From Schwartzia sp. (in: firmicutes) (GTDB lineage Bacteria > Bacillota > Negativicutes > Selenomonadales > Selenomonadaceae), in contig JAFVAI010000112.1 in the NCBI GenBank assembly GCA_017480545.1, forward strand, positions 1-33,847: a stretch of DNA of 33,847 nucleotides, in the 5' to 3' direction. Both the position numbers and the translations under genes were made by a program. The notes under the pieces were generated by a model. It worked only from the letters and a program-made list of their open reading frames with translations, was not told the DNA's origin and did no database searches. Shown here in pieces: positions 22,433 to 32,647 of this stretch (positions are counted from its first letter, which is position 1; each line of letters opens with the position of its first letter).

Positions 22433-22892
22433 ATGCGCTCTTATGTCCTACGGGGGGCAGCATTCTGCACCGAGCAGACACTCTTGCAAACGCCAAAAGA
22501 AATCGGTTCCAAACGCGCGGCGCAAAGTGGAAACAGGCGCTGGCTGGGCCGTGGCCGCATGGACGCTGGGGATGGCACCGGAGGCTTTCGCCCATCCGAT
22601 GCTCGACGCGGCGGGGGCGGGCGTGAACGTCGCGACGGCCGGAAACGTCATGAACCTCACCGGCTCGCAGCCGAACAACCTGATTAAGTGGGTAGACTTT
22701 TCCATCTCCGGCGGCAAGACCGTGGACTTCCACGACAAAAATTATCTGAACTACGTCACGGGGAGCGCGGTGTCGGATATTCAGGGGACGCTGAAAGGCA
22801 CGGGGAGCATCTACCTCGTGAACCCCAACGGCATCCTGATCGGCGACGGCGCGACGGTGAATGAGGGGAGCCTTTATCTCTCGACGAAAGAG
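22433..22892 (+). pseudogene. TpsA (filamentous haemagglutinin-type) exoprotein, 5' remnant
   Basis: Start of a two-partner-secreted exoprotein. A basic leader (CKRQKKSVPNARRKVE) and hydrophobic signal peptide ending APEAFAHP lead into the TPS haemagglutination domain, with NVMNLTGSQPNNLIKW, GTLKGTGSIYLVNPNG and ILIGDGATVNEGSLYLSTK. The coding frame then stops making sense at about 22892, where secretion-partner sequence begins, so the long repeat region has been deleted. The ATG at 22433 has an ideal GGAGGAG site but is one frame off the TPS domain; a G6 run at 22452-22457 accounts for the shift if five G residues were ancestral. A weaker in-frame ATG is at 22443. Confidence 0.75.
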
Positions 22893-23613
22893 TTGCCCCA
22901 TCGCTTTCCATCGCCGCGCCCGCCGTGCCCGTTCCTTCGGGGCGCGCAGCGGATGAGCTTCCTGCGAAGGACACCGACATCTCGGACGAGACGCGGACAC
23001 GAACGGACGCACCCGCCGAGGTTCGCTTCACCCTTTTCGAGATTCGCGTCGAACATGACGGCATGAATCTTTCCGACGAGAAAATGGCGGAAATTTCCGA
23101 GCCCTATATCGGGCGCGAAATCTCCGGCGCGGAACTTTCCAAGCTTTTGGCGAAGCTGACCGTCTACGCCCACAGTCACGGCTACCCGGTGGCGGCGGCC
23201 TACGTTCCCGCGCAGACGGCGTCAGAGGGGCGGCTCGCCCTTGATATTTTGCCGGGGCGGCTGGGAAAAATCGCTTTGCAAAACGAGAGCCGCCTTTCCG
23301 ACGATGTGGCGAAAGGCATCCTCTCTCGTCTCACAGAAAAAGAAATCCTCCGCACGAAAGCTTTGGAATCGGCTCTGTACCTGCTCGATGAATTGAGCGG
23401 CGTCCACGCGGCGGCGACGCTTTCCTCCGGCGCGGAAACGGGCGCGCCGGAAGCGAGACGTTGAAGGGCTGGGGCATCGGCGCGACGTACAGCAAAGAAA
23501 ACGACTGGTACGTGAGGATCGACTATGCGCGGCGCATCGGCGCGCCGGAAATCCCGTCCAACGACGCCATGAGCCGGGATCGGTTCTGGTTTTTCGTGGG
23601 AAAGATGTTTTGA
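22893..23613 (+). pseudogene. TpsB (ShlB/FhaC-type) outer-membrane transporter remnant
   Basis: A signal-peptide end (APSLSIAAPAVPVPSG) runs into a POTRA domain, RFTLFEIRVEHDGMNLSD through GRLALDILPGRLGKIALQN. The frame ends at 23464. Just past 23440, one frame over, the last beta strands appear: LKGWGIGATYSK, DWYVRIDYARRIG and RFWFFVGKMF with stop 23611-23613. So most of the 16-strand barrel is gone, and the 5' end is fused to tpsA. It cannot form a pore. This marks a former two-partner secretion locus and therefore an outer membrane in the lineage. Confidence 0.75.
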
Positions 23614-23634
23614 GGGGAACGCGGGGAGTTTCCG

Positions 23635-23663
23635 TTGACAGTTTTCCCGTCTTTCGCTATGAT
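23635..23663 (+). promoter_or_regulatory. Promoter of the purine operon
   Basis: Perfect TTGACA (23635-23640), 17-bp spacer, TATGAT (23658-23663). The leader to purE is about 45 nt, too short for a purine riboswitch. Confidence 0.75.
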
Positions 23664-23715
23664 GTAAAGGAGAGTTTGCGAGAAGTTCTTCGAGCATGTC
23701 GGGAGATGGTTTTGG

Positions 23716-24201
23716 ATGAAGGTTTCTATTATTATTGGCAGCGATTCGGATTGGCCGGTGATGAAGCCGGCGGCGGAGACGTTGAAACAATTCGGCGTGG
23801 AGGCCGAAGTGACGGTGGCCTCGGCGCACCGTACCCCTGCGCGGGTGGAGAAACTGGTGAAGGAAGCGCCTGAACGCGGCGTCGGCGTGTTCATCGCGGC
23901 GGCGGGCGGCGCGGCGCATTTGTCGGGCGTTGTGGCGAGCCACACGGTGCTGCCTGTCATCGGGGTGCCGATCAACGCGACGCCGCTGAACGGCATGGAC
24001 GCTCTCTTGGCGACGGTGCAGATGCCGTCGGGAATCCCCGTGGCTACGATGGCGGTCAACGGCGCGAAAAACGCGGCGCTTTTTGCCGTGCAGATTCTCG
24101 CGGGCCAGGACGCGAGGCTCGCGGATAAGCTCAAGGAGCATCGGGCAACTTTGGCGAAGGAAGTAGAGAAAAAAGCGGCCTATGTCGCATCCCAGCTATA
24201 A
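23716..24201 (+). CDS. purE: N5-carboxyaminoimidazole ribonucleotide mutase
   Basis: Class I PurE, 161 residues, converts N5-CAIR to CAIR in IMP synthesis. GSDSDWPVM (8-16), SAHRTP (36-41), AAGGAAHLSGVVA and GVPINATPLNGMDALL are all present. Class I enzymes normally need PurK to make N5-CAIR; purK is not in the window. ATG at 23716 follows GGGAGATGG. First gene of the purine operon. Confidence 0.95.
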   Translation: MKVSIIIGSDSDWPVMKPAAETLKQFGVEAEVTVASAHRTPARVEKLVKEAPERGVGVFIAAAGGAAHLSGVVASHTVLPVIGVPINATPLNGMDALLATVQMPSGIPVATMAVNGAKNAALFAVQILAGQDARLADKLKEHRATLAKEVEKKAAYVASQL

Positions 24202-24272
24202 AGGCGGCGGATGCGGCACGGGCTGCTTTTTGCACTTTTACATATGAATAAAAAATGGAGGCACGAAGGCGA

Positions 24273-24986
<714 letters not shown>

Positions 24987-24988
24987 CC

Positions 24989-26044
24989 ATGGGCGCGAAT
25001 CTGACATATCGTGACGCGGGCGTGGACATCGATGCGGGCAACCGCTCCGTGCAGCTCATCAAGGACAGTGTGCGCGCGACGTACCGCCCGGAGGTTTTGG
25101 GCGACCTCGGCGGCTTCGGCGGGCTTTTTGCCCTTGACACGAAAAAGTACAGGGAGCCGGTGCTTGTCTCCGGCACGGACGGCGTCGGCACGAAACTGAA
25201 GCTGGCGTTTCTGCTGAACAGGCACGATACGGTGGGGCAGGATGCGGTGGCGATGTGCGTCAACGATATTCTCGTGCAGGGCGCGGAGCCGCTGTTCTTC
25301 CTGGACTATCTGGCGGTGGGAAAGCTTGACCCGGAGCAGGTGGCAACGGTGGTCAAGGGCGTCGCGGCGGCCTGCAAGGAATCGGGGTGTGCGCTGATCG
25401 GCGGCGAGACGGCGGAAATGAGCGGCTTCTATCCGGATGGCGAGTATGACATCGCGGGCTTTGCCGTCGGCGCGGTGGAAAAATCGGAGATTATCACGGA
25501 AAAGCGCGTCAACGAAGGCGACGTGCTGATTGGGCTGCCGTCCACGGGAATCCATTCCAACGGTTTTTCCCTCGTGCGAAAAATTGTATTCGAAGTCAAG
25601 GGGTTCAAGGGCGACGAACATATCCCCGAGCTGGGGGACAAGACGCTGGGCGAGGTGCTCTTGACGCCGACGCGGCTTTATCCCCGCGTCTGCCTGCCGT
25701 TGATTCGCGATTTCCATCTGCACGGCATGGTGCATATTACGGGCGGCGGGTTCTATGACAATATCCCGCGGGCTTTGCCGGAGGGATTCGGTGTCGAGAT
25801 TGACACGTCGGCGTGGGCGATGCCGCCGATTTTCCGGCTTTTGCGGGAATGGGGCGGTGTCGAGTGGCCGGAAATGTACCGTACATTTAATATGGGCATC
25901 GGCATGATTCTGATTGTCGGCGCGGAGGAGGCCGACGCGTTGGCGGAAGCGTTGGACAAGGCAGGAGAGATGGCCTGCCGGATCGGCCGCGTGACACGAA
26001 GCGGCGAGGTCGTGCTCAAAGGCGGCGTTTTTGATGGCAAATAA
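24989..26044 (+). CDS. purM: Phosphoribosylformylglycinamidine cyclo-ligase (AIR synthetase)
   Basis: Closes the imidazole ring of FGAM to AIR with ATP. The 351-residue PurM fold protein has [12 protein letters not shown] at the N-terminus, [13 protein letters not shown] and the [11 protein letters not shown] motif, and [15 protein letters not shown] near 240-260. Its ribosome binding site (GAGGAG) lies within the end of purC. The stop overlaps purN by 11 bp. Confidence 0.96.
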   Translation: MGANLTYRDAGVDIDAGNRSVQLIKDSVRATYRPEVLGDLGGFGGLFALDTKKYREPVLVSGTDGVGTKLKLAFLLNRHDTVGQDAVAMCVNDILVQGAEPLFFLDYLAVGKLDPEQVATVVKGVAAACKESGCALIGGETAEMSGFYPDGEYDIAGFAVGAVEKSEIITEKRVNEGDVLIGLPSTGIHSNGFSLVRKIVFEVKGFKGDEHIPELGDKTLGEVLLTPTRLYPRVCLPLIRDFHLHGMVHITGGGFYDNIPRALPEGFGVEIDTSAWAMPPIFRLLREWGGVEWPEMYRTFNMGIGMILIVGAEEADALAEALDKAGEMACRIGRVTRSGEVVLKGGVFDGK

Positions 26045-26648
26045 AGAAATATTGGGTGTGCTGTGCTCCGGGCGCGGCACGAATCTCCAGTCCATTTTGG
26101 CGGCGGTGGACAGCGGGCAGATTCCCGCCCCCGTCGGCGTGGTGCTGACGGACAAGCCGGACGCGAAAGCACTGGAACGCGCGGAGCAAGCGGGCATTCC
26201 GCATTTTTGCGTCAATCGCAAGGCATACGCGGACAAGCAGGCATTCGAGGAAGCGCTTGTGGAAAAATTGCGCGGGCACGGCGTTACGCTTGTCATTTTG
26301 GCGGGCTTCATGCGGATATTGAGCCCGTATTTTGTCCATGAATTTCCGGGGCGCATCCTGAACATCCACCCGTCGCTCCTGCCGTCCTTCGGCGGCGCCC
26401 ACGCGCATCGCGACGTATTGGCTTACGGTGTCAAGGTTTCGGGCTGCACGATCCATTTTGTGGACGAAGGCATGGACTCCGGCCCGATCATCCTGCAAAC
26501 AGCGGTGCCGGTGCTGGACGGGGACGATGAAGATACGCTGGCGGCACGGGTGCTGGAACAGGAGCACAAGCTATATCCGAGAGCGATAAAACTGTTGCTG
26601 CAAGGAAAATTGAACATCGAAGGTCGGAAAGTGCGGATTTTGGAATGA
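26034..26648 (+). CDS. purN: Phosphoribosylglycinamide formyltransferase
   Basis: Transfers a formyl group from 10-formyl-THF to GAR. The 204 residues include [24 protein letters not shown], the catalytic [12 protein letters not shown] motif with Asn and His, [17 protein letters not shown] with the catalytic Asp. ATG at 26034 is chosen; a TTG one codon earlier is also possible. It overlaps the end of purM by 11 bp. Confidence 0.96.
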   Translation: MANKEILGVLCSGRGTNLQSILAAVDSGQIPAPVGVVLTDKPDAKALERAEQAGIPHFCVNRKAYADKQAFEEALVEKLRGHGVTLVILAGFMRILSPYFVHEFPGRILNIHPSLLPSFGGAHAHRDVLAYGVKVSGCTIHFVDEGMDSGPIILQTAVPVLDGDDEDTLAARVLEQEHKLYPRAIKLLLQGKLNIEGRKVRILE

Positions 26649-26671
26649 TATATTTTGGATAAAGGAGAGGC

Positions 26672-27271
<600 letters not shown>

Positions 27272-27284
27272 AGGGGCAGCGCAA

Positions 27285-28562
27285 ATGAATATTTTACTGA
27301 TTGGCAGCGGCGGACGCGAACACGCGTTGGCGTGGAAGATCAGCCAAAGCGTGCACACGGATAAGCTCTACGCTGTGCCGGGCAATCCAGGCATCGCAAG
27401 CTTTGCCGAGTGCATTTCCAGCGTTTCCGTCGAGGACAATGACGCGATTGTCGCGTTGGCGAAGGAGAAAAATATCGGTCTCGTCGTGGTCGGCCCGGAA
27501 GTGCCGTTGGTGAACGGCGTCGTGGATGCATTGACGGCGGCGGGCATCAAAGCGTTCGGCCCGACGAAAGACGCCGCCGAGCTGGAAGGCTCGAAGGTCT
27601 ACGCGAAAGTGGTCATGCGTCGCTACAAGATTCCGACGGCGCGCAGCGAGGTCTTCGGCGATGTGTCCCGCGCCCACGTTTACGTCCGGCAGATGCGGCA
27701 GCCTTTCGCCATCAAGGCGGACGGCCTCGCGGCGGGCAAAGGCGTGATTTTGACAAAGACGGTGGACGAAGCTATCGAAGCCATTGACCTTTTAATGAAA
27801 GAAAAAGCCTTCGGTGACGCGGGAAACCGTGTCGTTATTGAAGAATTCATGGAGGGCGAGGAAGCCTCGGTGTTGGCGTTTACCGACGGCGAAACCATTG
27901 TCGCCATGCCGGCGTCCCAGGATCACAAGCGCGTGAACGACGGAGACGAAGGGTTGAACACGGGCGGCATGGGCGCATACGCGCCCGCGCCGGTCATCAC
28001 GCCTAGGCTTTCCAAGCGCATCATGGAAGAAATCTTGAAGCCGGCCATCGAGGGCATGAAAACGGAAGGCCGTCCATTCAAAGGCTGCCTGTATGCGGGC
28101 TTGATGATTACGGCGAAAGGACCGAAGGTCGTGGAGTTCAACGCGCGGTTTGGCGACCCGGAGACACAGGTCGTGTTGCCGCTGCTGAAGAGCGATCTTG
28201 TTGAAGTGATGTTGGCCTGCGTGGACGGAACGCTGGCGGAGACGAAAGTCGAATGGTCGGACGAGGTGGCGGTTTCCGTGGTCATGGCTTCCGGCGGTTA
28301 CCCGGGGGTCTATGAAACAGGCAAAAAAATCACGGGCGTTGGCGAGGCGGAAAATGGCGGCGCACTGGTGTTCCACGCGGGCACGGCAGAAAAGGACGGC
28401 GCCATCGTCACATCGGGCGGCCGCGTACTGAACGTGGTCGGTGTCGCGCAGGACATCCCGGAAGCAGTGAAAAAAGCCTACACGGGCGTCGGGAAAATCT
28501 CCTTTGACGGCGCGCACTACCGGAAGGACATCGCGCATCGGGCGTTGGAGCGCTTAAACTGA
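27285..28562 (+). CDS. purD: Phosphoribosylamine--glycine ligase
   Basis: An ATP-grasp enzyme, 425 residues, forms GAR from phosphoribosylamine and glycine. LLIGSGGREHALAWK opens the protein, followed by GPEVPLVNGVVDAL, KADGLAAGKGV, VIEEFMEGEEASVL, DEGLNTGGMGAYAPAP and FNARFGDPETQVVLP, all PurD hallmarks. ATG at 27285 follows AGGGGCAGC. Last gene of the operon, with a terminator at 28568. purF, purB, purL, purQ and purK are not in the window. Confidence 0.96.
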   Translation: MNILLIGSGGREHALAWKISQSVHTDKLYAVPGNPGIASFAECISSVSVEDNDAIVALAKEKNIGLVVVGPEVPLVNGVVDALTAAGIKAFGPTKDAAELEGSKVYAKVVMRRYKIPTARSEVFGDVSRAHVYVRQMRQPFAIKADGLAAGKGVILTKTVDEAIEAIDLLMKEKAFGDAGNRVVIEEFMEGEEASVLAFTDGETIVAMPASQDHKRVNDGDEGLNTGGMGAYAPAPVITPRLSKRIMEEILKPAIEGMKTEGRPFKGCLYAGLMITAKGPKVVEFNARFGDPETQVVLPLLKSDLVEVMLACVDGTLAETKVEWSDEVAVSVVMASGGYPGVYETGKKITGVGEAENGGALVFHAGTAEKDGAIVTSGGRVLNVVGVAQDIPEAVKKAYTGVGKISFDGAHYRKDIAHRALERLN

Positions 28563-28567
28563 ATGAT

Positions 28568-28604
28568 AAATCTCCTTGTGTGAGGTCGCATGAGGAGATT
28601 TTTG
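28568..28604 (+). terminator. Terminator of the purine operon
   Basis: AAATCTCCT (28568-28576) and AGGAGATTT (28593-28601) form a 9-bp stem with a 16-nt loop and a run of T residues. Confidence 0.75.
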
Positions 28605-28661
28605 CTGCCAAGGCTTCAAATCATGGGCTGGTTTGTGTACGATATAGGGAGATGTGGCAAA

Positions 28662-29597
28662 ATGCATTCTTACCAGAAAATCGAAAAATGGTTGCAGGAA
28701 GATAACGGTGCGGTGCTCAGGGAAGAGGCACGGAAATTGGCGGAAGAGGAGCGCAGGAAAAACGAGGGAGCACTTCGCGACGCGACGGGGATGTCGGCGG
28801 AGGATGTGGGACTGTTGTTGCGGTTTGCGGAGGCGGCAGGGAATCTTTACGGTCGAATTCCCTTGGAGGATTTTTACCGGATTGTGCGGGATCTGGCGCC
28901 GGAACTGAAGATTGAGCAAGAGACGTTTCTTTCGTTTATGCGGGGACTGGACGGAAAACAGAATCTTTATGTTGCAGAGCCGGGAAATCTGGAAACCGTG
29001 CCGGAGAAGGCAACGATGGATTGCGAACTTTTGGCGCAGTGGGTGGCTTGGGACTATGACACGTACGATGCAATACGCGAGCGTCACGCGAAGTGTCCAA
29101 GGTACGTGCCAAAGCGTGAGGAGTTTCTGCAGTACGCGGATGACAGTTATTATGAAGATACCCCGGCAAAGCAAACAATGCGTGATTTTCTCACGGAACA
29201 ATGCGGCTTGCGAGGAGAAGATATAGATAAATGGCTGGATCAGATCCTGACAGGTCTGCATATCGCCACGGATTTGACACCGGAAACGCTGTTGCAAGAC
29301 GCAGTGAACAGTTACGCCATGCGGCCGGATTTGTTTCTCCGGATACGTGCCCATTCCCAGGAGTTTGCCCGATGTGTCGGGGCGCTTTATGAACATTTGC
29401 GATTTGTGTACACGAATGGGCACACACTGGCGGAACTGCGAAAAATGCAGGATGTCACCGGAATTGAGGTCGAGCCGCCTGTGGATTTTTCAGAGTATGA
29501 ATTGGTGTCGGAGCGTGAAAGCAAGATCGGGCGAAATGAGCCATGTCCCTGCGGGAGCGGGAAGAAATACAAAAAATGCTGCGGAAGGGGCAAGTAG
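28662..29597 (+). CDS. SEC-C metal-binding motif protein
   Basis: A 311-residue cytosolic protein of unknown function. The last 21 residues are a SEC-C motif, [19 protein letters not shown], a zinc-binding peptide also found at the end of SecA. The preceding 290 residues are acidic and helical; I recognise no enzyme domain. Similar SEC-C proteins are found in many Firmicutes with diverse N-termini. ATG at 28662 follows GGGAGATG; an in-frame ATG at 28590 falls inside the purD terminator, so it is not used. Followed by a hairpin-rich spacer. Confidence 0.8.
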   Translation: MHSYQKIEKWLQEDNGAVLREEARKLAEEERRKNEGALRDATGMSAEDVGLLLRFAEAAGNLYGRIPLEDFYRIVRDLAPELKIEQETFLSFMRGLDGKQNLYVAEPGNLETVPEKATMDCELLAQWVAWDYDTYDAIRERHAKCPRYVPKREEFLQYADDSYYEDTPAKQTMRDFLTEQCGLRGEDIDKWLDQILTGLHIATDLTPETLLQDAVNSYAMRPDLFLRIRAHSQEFARCVGALYEHLRFVYTNGHTLAELRKMQDVTGIEVEPPVDFSEYELVSERESKIGRNEPCPCGSGKKYKKCCGRGK

Positions 29598-29650
29598 GCG
29601 GCTATCATGACAAAAGAATAGTTTATGGATGCAATCGCGCGAAGAAGCGC

Positions 29651-29695
29651 AATCCCCGAAGCCGCTCGATAGGTTGGCTTTCGGGGATTCTGTAT
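29651..29695 (+). terminator. Terminator after the SEC-C gene
   Basis: AATCCCCGAAGCC (29651-29663) pairs with GGCTTTCGGGGATT (29676-29689) with one bulge, then a T-containing tail. Confidence 0.65.
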
Positions 29696-29765
29696 TTTCG
29701 GCACAGGTTCCGCAAACCAATGAGTGGGCGATTCCTTCCGTTTCCCTGCTATCAAAACCTTTTGG

Positions 29766-29792
29766 GGCAAGAATTTCTTGCCTCGTATTTTT
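29766..29792 (+). terminator. Small hairpin with T-run
   Basis: GGCAAGA (29766-29772) and TCTTGCC (29776-29782), 3-nt loop, then TCGTATTTTTTT. Confidence 0.5.
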
Positions 29793-29828
29793 TTGTTCGC
29801 GGAACAATTTTTTTCGCAATCACGCAAT

Positions 29829-29869
29829 CAAAAAAGACCGCTGTTCCCAGTCGGGAGGCGGCCTTTTTG
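29829..29869 (+). terminator. Hairpin with flanking A and T runs
   Basis: AAAAAGACCGC pairs with GCGGCCTTTTT apart from one mismatch; usable from either strand. Confidence 0.55.
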
Positions 29870-29884
29870 CGAAACAATCTCACA

Positions 29885-29914
29885 GTGTCTCAAAAGGTGT
29901 ACCTTTTGGGACAC
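29885..29914. repeat. 30-bp palindrome, copy 1
   Basis: GTGTCTCAAAAGGT, then GT, then ACCTTTTGGGACAC. A near-perfect dyad, repeated at 30013-30040 with the central two bases inverted. Confidence 0.75.
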
Positions 29915-29940
29915 CCAAAAACTTATTTATTTATAACACA

Positions 29941-29972
29941 AACCCCCCGTCATTTCAAGGGGTTATTTTTTT
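29941..29972 (+). terminator. Terminator between the two palindromes
   Basis: AACCCC (29941-29946) and GGGGTT (29959-29964), then ATTTTTTT. Confidence 0.65.
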
Positions 29973-30012
29973 GCCCTTCGAAAAACCGGCCGCTTTTCGC
30001 CCAAAAACAGCC

Positions 30013-30040
30013 TGTCCAAAAAGGTACACCTTTTGGGACA
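30013..30040. repeat. 28-bp palindrome, copy 2
   Basis: TGTCCAAAAAGGT, then AC, then ACCTTTTGGGACA. 55 bp before the helicase start. A half site, TTTGGACAC, follows at once. Confidence 0.75.
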
Positions 30041-30094
30041 CATTTGGACACGACGAAAACGGCGCGGCGACCGCGTCTGGGAGGGGGCGGAGTC

Positions 30095-32647
30095 ATGAAA
30101 ATCTCGTTGTTCCCGCACAACCAATCCGCCTACGACTCCGCCGTTGCCATGCTCGCCGGGACGGGCAAGGCCGCGGTCGTCCACCCGACCGGCACCGGGA
30201 AAAGCTTCATCGCCTTCAAGCTCTGCGAGAACAATCCGAAGGCGCGCGTCCTCTGGCTGTCCCCTTCCGGGTACATCTTTCGGACGCAGGTGGAAAACCT
30301 AGCGCGGACCGGGGCGGAGCCACCGGGCAACATCTCGTTCCTCACCTATGCGAAGCTGATGCTTCTTTCCCCGGAGGAAATCGAAGCGCTGCAGCCCGGC
30401 TGCATCATCCTCGACGAGTTCCATCGCTGCGGCGCCGAATATTGGGGCCGGGGTGTGCAGCGCCTGCTTGCCGCCTATCCCGGCGCGCCCGTGCTGGGGC
30501 TTTCCGCGACGAGCATCCGCTATCTCGACAACCGGCGCGACATGGCGGACGAACTTTTCGACGGTTGCGTCGCCTCGGAAATGACGTTGGGGGAGGCCGT
30601 CGTTCGCGGCATCCTCGCGCCGCCGACCTATGTGCTTTCGGCCTTTTCCTGTGAGCGGGACATCCGGCATTACGAAACGAAAATCCGCAAAGCGAAAAAC
30701 CCCGCGATACGCCGAAGCGCGGAGGAAAAACTGCAAGCCATCCGCCGTGCCGTCGCCCAAGCGGACGGCCTCGACCTCATCTTCAAAAAACACATCAAGG
30801 ACACGAGCGGCAAATACATCCTCTTCGTGCCGAACGCGGAATCCATGAAGACGGTCAAAGAACACTGCCCGGCGTGGTTCCGGGACATCGACAACGCGCC
30901 GCACATCTACACGGCCTACTCCGACGACCCGGAAACCAGCAAGGCTTTCGCCGAATTCAAAGCGGACAAAAGCGGCCGGCTGAAAGTGCTGATTGCCATC
31001 AACATGCTCAACGAGGGCATCCACGTCGAGGACATTTCCGGCGTGATCCTGTTCCGCCCGACCATATCGCCGATCATCTACAAGCAGCAAATCGGGCGGG
31101 CGCTTTCCGCCTCCGGGACGAAACGCCCGCTCATCCTCGACATCGTCGCGAACATCTGCAACCTTTGCAGCATCGACTCCCTGCGGGACGAGATCACGGA
31201 AACGCTGCGGATCTTCCGCGAGCGCGGGGACGGGGACAAAATCGCGGTCGACGGCTTTCAAATCCTCGACGAAACCATGGACTGCCGGAAGCTCTTCGAC
31301 GAACTGGACAAAATCCTTTCCTCCTCATGGGAAGAAATGTACCAAAGACTGCGCGCGTACAAACGGCAACATGGCCATGCGAACGTCCCGGCGGCCTACA
31401 AGACGCCGGACGGTCTTTCCTTGGGGAACTGGTGCGTCGTCCAACGGCGCATCTACCGGGGAACCAGCGCGGGCCTGCTCACGGAAGCCCGCATCCGGAA
31501 ACTCGAGGATATCGGCTTCCAATGGGAACCGCTGGAAGAGCGCTGGCGGCAGGGATACGCGTACGCCTCGGAATATCTGAAACGAAATCATCATCTGGAC
31601 GTCCCGGCGCTTTACAAGACGGACGACGGCTTCCCTTTGGGCACATGGATCCGGGACAACCGTGCCGCCTTCCGGAAGCGGAAGCTTTCGGAAGAAAAGA
31701 TTCGTCGGCTCCAAGAGATCCAGATGATCTGGGACGTGGACGAATACCGCTGGATGCGGAACTACGCCCTTTGCCGGGCCTACGTCCGAAAACATAACAA
31801 GCAAGTGCCCTACGGCTACGTCACTTCCGACGGCGTCCGGCTCGGCAAGTGGCTGTCCAAGGTCAGGACGAACCACGTCAACAAGGCGGAACGCTACCGG
31901 GCGCTTCGGGACGACCAAATCGAGCTATTGGCCGAGATCGGCGTCAAACTCGAAAAGGGCGGCGGCCGGTCATGGGAACGCAGCTTTGCGGCGGCGGAAC
32001 AATATTTCCGGGAAAACGGAAATCTGGACATCCCCGAGGGGACTGCGTCGCCCGACGGCGTGAGGCTCCGCCGATGGTTGGACTGCCAGCGGCAGAGCTA
32101 CGCGGGCCTGAACCACGGCTCCGTCACGCCGGAGCGGAAGGCCAAACTGGACGCCTTGCACTTCGACTGGAGCCTGCGCAAGCGGGAGGACACATGGCCG
32201 GCTTATTTCCAAAGCGTCGAGGCCTATGCCCGCGCCCATAAGGGGAAGCTCCCGCCGAGAAGCTATGTGGACGGGCAGGGCCTGCGGCTCGGGGCATGGC
32301 TCGGCAACCAACGGGAAAAATACCGCAAGGGAAAACTCCCGAAGGAACGCGAGGCTCTGCTCCGCGGCGTCGGCGCAAAACTGGACGGCGGGGCCAACGA
32401 GGCGCGCTGGTGGGACGGCTACCGAAAAGCGATGGAATGCAAGCGCCTGTTCCCCACCATGAAAATCCCGGCCCTGTATCGGACGAAAGACGGATACCCC
32501 ATCGGCGAGTGGCTGAGAACGCAGGTGAGGACGGAGGCAGTGGGAAAGCTCAAGGAAGAGCGGAAGGAACTGTTGGACGGGTTGGGAGTGCCGTGGAAGA
32601 GCACGGCGGAAAATTCTGCAATGGGAATGGATATGACACATGCTTGA
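30095..32647 (+). CDS. Superfamily 2 helicase with six helicase-associated (HA) repeats
   Basis: An 850-residue ATP-dependent nucleic-acid helicase. Motifs: Walker A PTGTGKS (31-37), DEFH (107-110, for DEAH), SAT (137-139), and motif VI QQIGRALS (331-338). Residues 411-835 hold six repeats of about 70 residues of the HA type, each with an aromatic start, VP-x-x-Y, DG-x-x-LG-x-W and an arginine-rich helix; the family is thought to bind DNA. No nuclease domain is present. ATG at 30095 follows GGAGGGGGCGG. Its stop overlaps the DegT-type aminotransferase start by 8 bp (ATGCTTGA). Substrate and role are not known; helicases with HA repeats occur in variable regions of many genomes. Confidence 0.88.
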   Translation: MKISLFPHNQSAYDSAVAMLAGTGKAAVVHPTGTGKSFIAFKLCENNPKARVLWLSPSGYIFRTQVENLARTGAEPPGNISFLTYAKLMLLSPEEIEALQPGCIILDEFHRCGAEYWGRGVQRLLAAYPGAPVLGLSATSIRYLDNRRDMADELFDGCVASEMTLGEAVVRGILAPPTYVLSAFSCERDIRHYETKIRKAKNPAIRRSAEEKLQAIRRAVAQADGLDLIFKKHIKDTSGKYILFVPNAESMKTVKEHCPAWFRDIDNAPHIYTAYSDDPETSKAFAEFKADKSGRLKVLIAINMLNEGIHVEDISGVILFRPTISPIIYKQQIGRALSASGTKRPLILDIVANICNLCSIDSLRDEITETLRIFRERGDGDKIAVDGFQILDETMDCRKLFDELDKILSSSWEEMYQRLRAYKRQHGHANVPAAYKTPDGLSLGNWCVVQRRIYRGTSAGLLTEARIRKLEDIGFQWEPLEERWRQGYAYASEYLKRNHHLDVPALYKTDDGFPLGTWIRDNRAAFRKRKLSEEKIRRLQEIQMIWDVDEYRWMRNYALCRAYVRKHNKQVPYGYVTSDGVRLGKWLSKVRTNHVNKAERYRALRDDQIELLAEIGVKLEKGGGRSWERSFAAAEQYFRENGNLDIPEGTASPDGVRLRRWLDCQRQSYAGLNHGSVTPERKAKLDALHFDWSLRKREDTWPAYFQSVEAYARAHKGKLPPRSYVDGQGLRLGAWLGNQREKYRKGKLPKEREALLRGVGAKLDGGANEARWWDGYRKAMECKRLFPTMKIPALYRTKDGYPIGEWLRTQVRTEAVGKLKEERKELLDGLGVPWKSTAENSAMGMDMTHA

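Larger units (their letters stand above)
29598..30094. other. Hairpin-rich intergenic spacer
   Basis: About 500 bp without a supported gene. It holds at least four stem-loops followed by T-runs on the plus strand and two near-identical palindromes, listed separately. One frame stays open into the helicase but has no start signal or domain. Confidence 0.6.

Noticed and set aside
23664..23715. Purine riboswitch before purE
   Set aside because: The leader is about 45 nt and holds no three-way junction motif.
29543..30094. Upstream in-frame extension of the helicase by 184 codons
   Set aside because: It crosses several terminators and both palindromes, has no family similarity, and the ATG at 30095 has a strong ribosome binding site.
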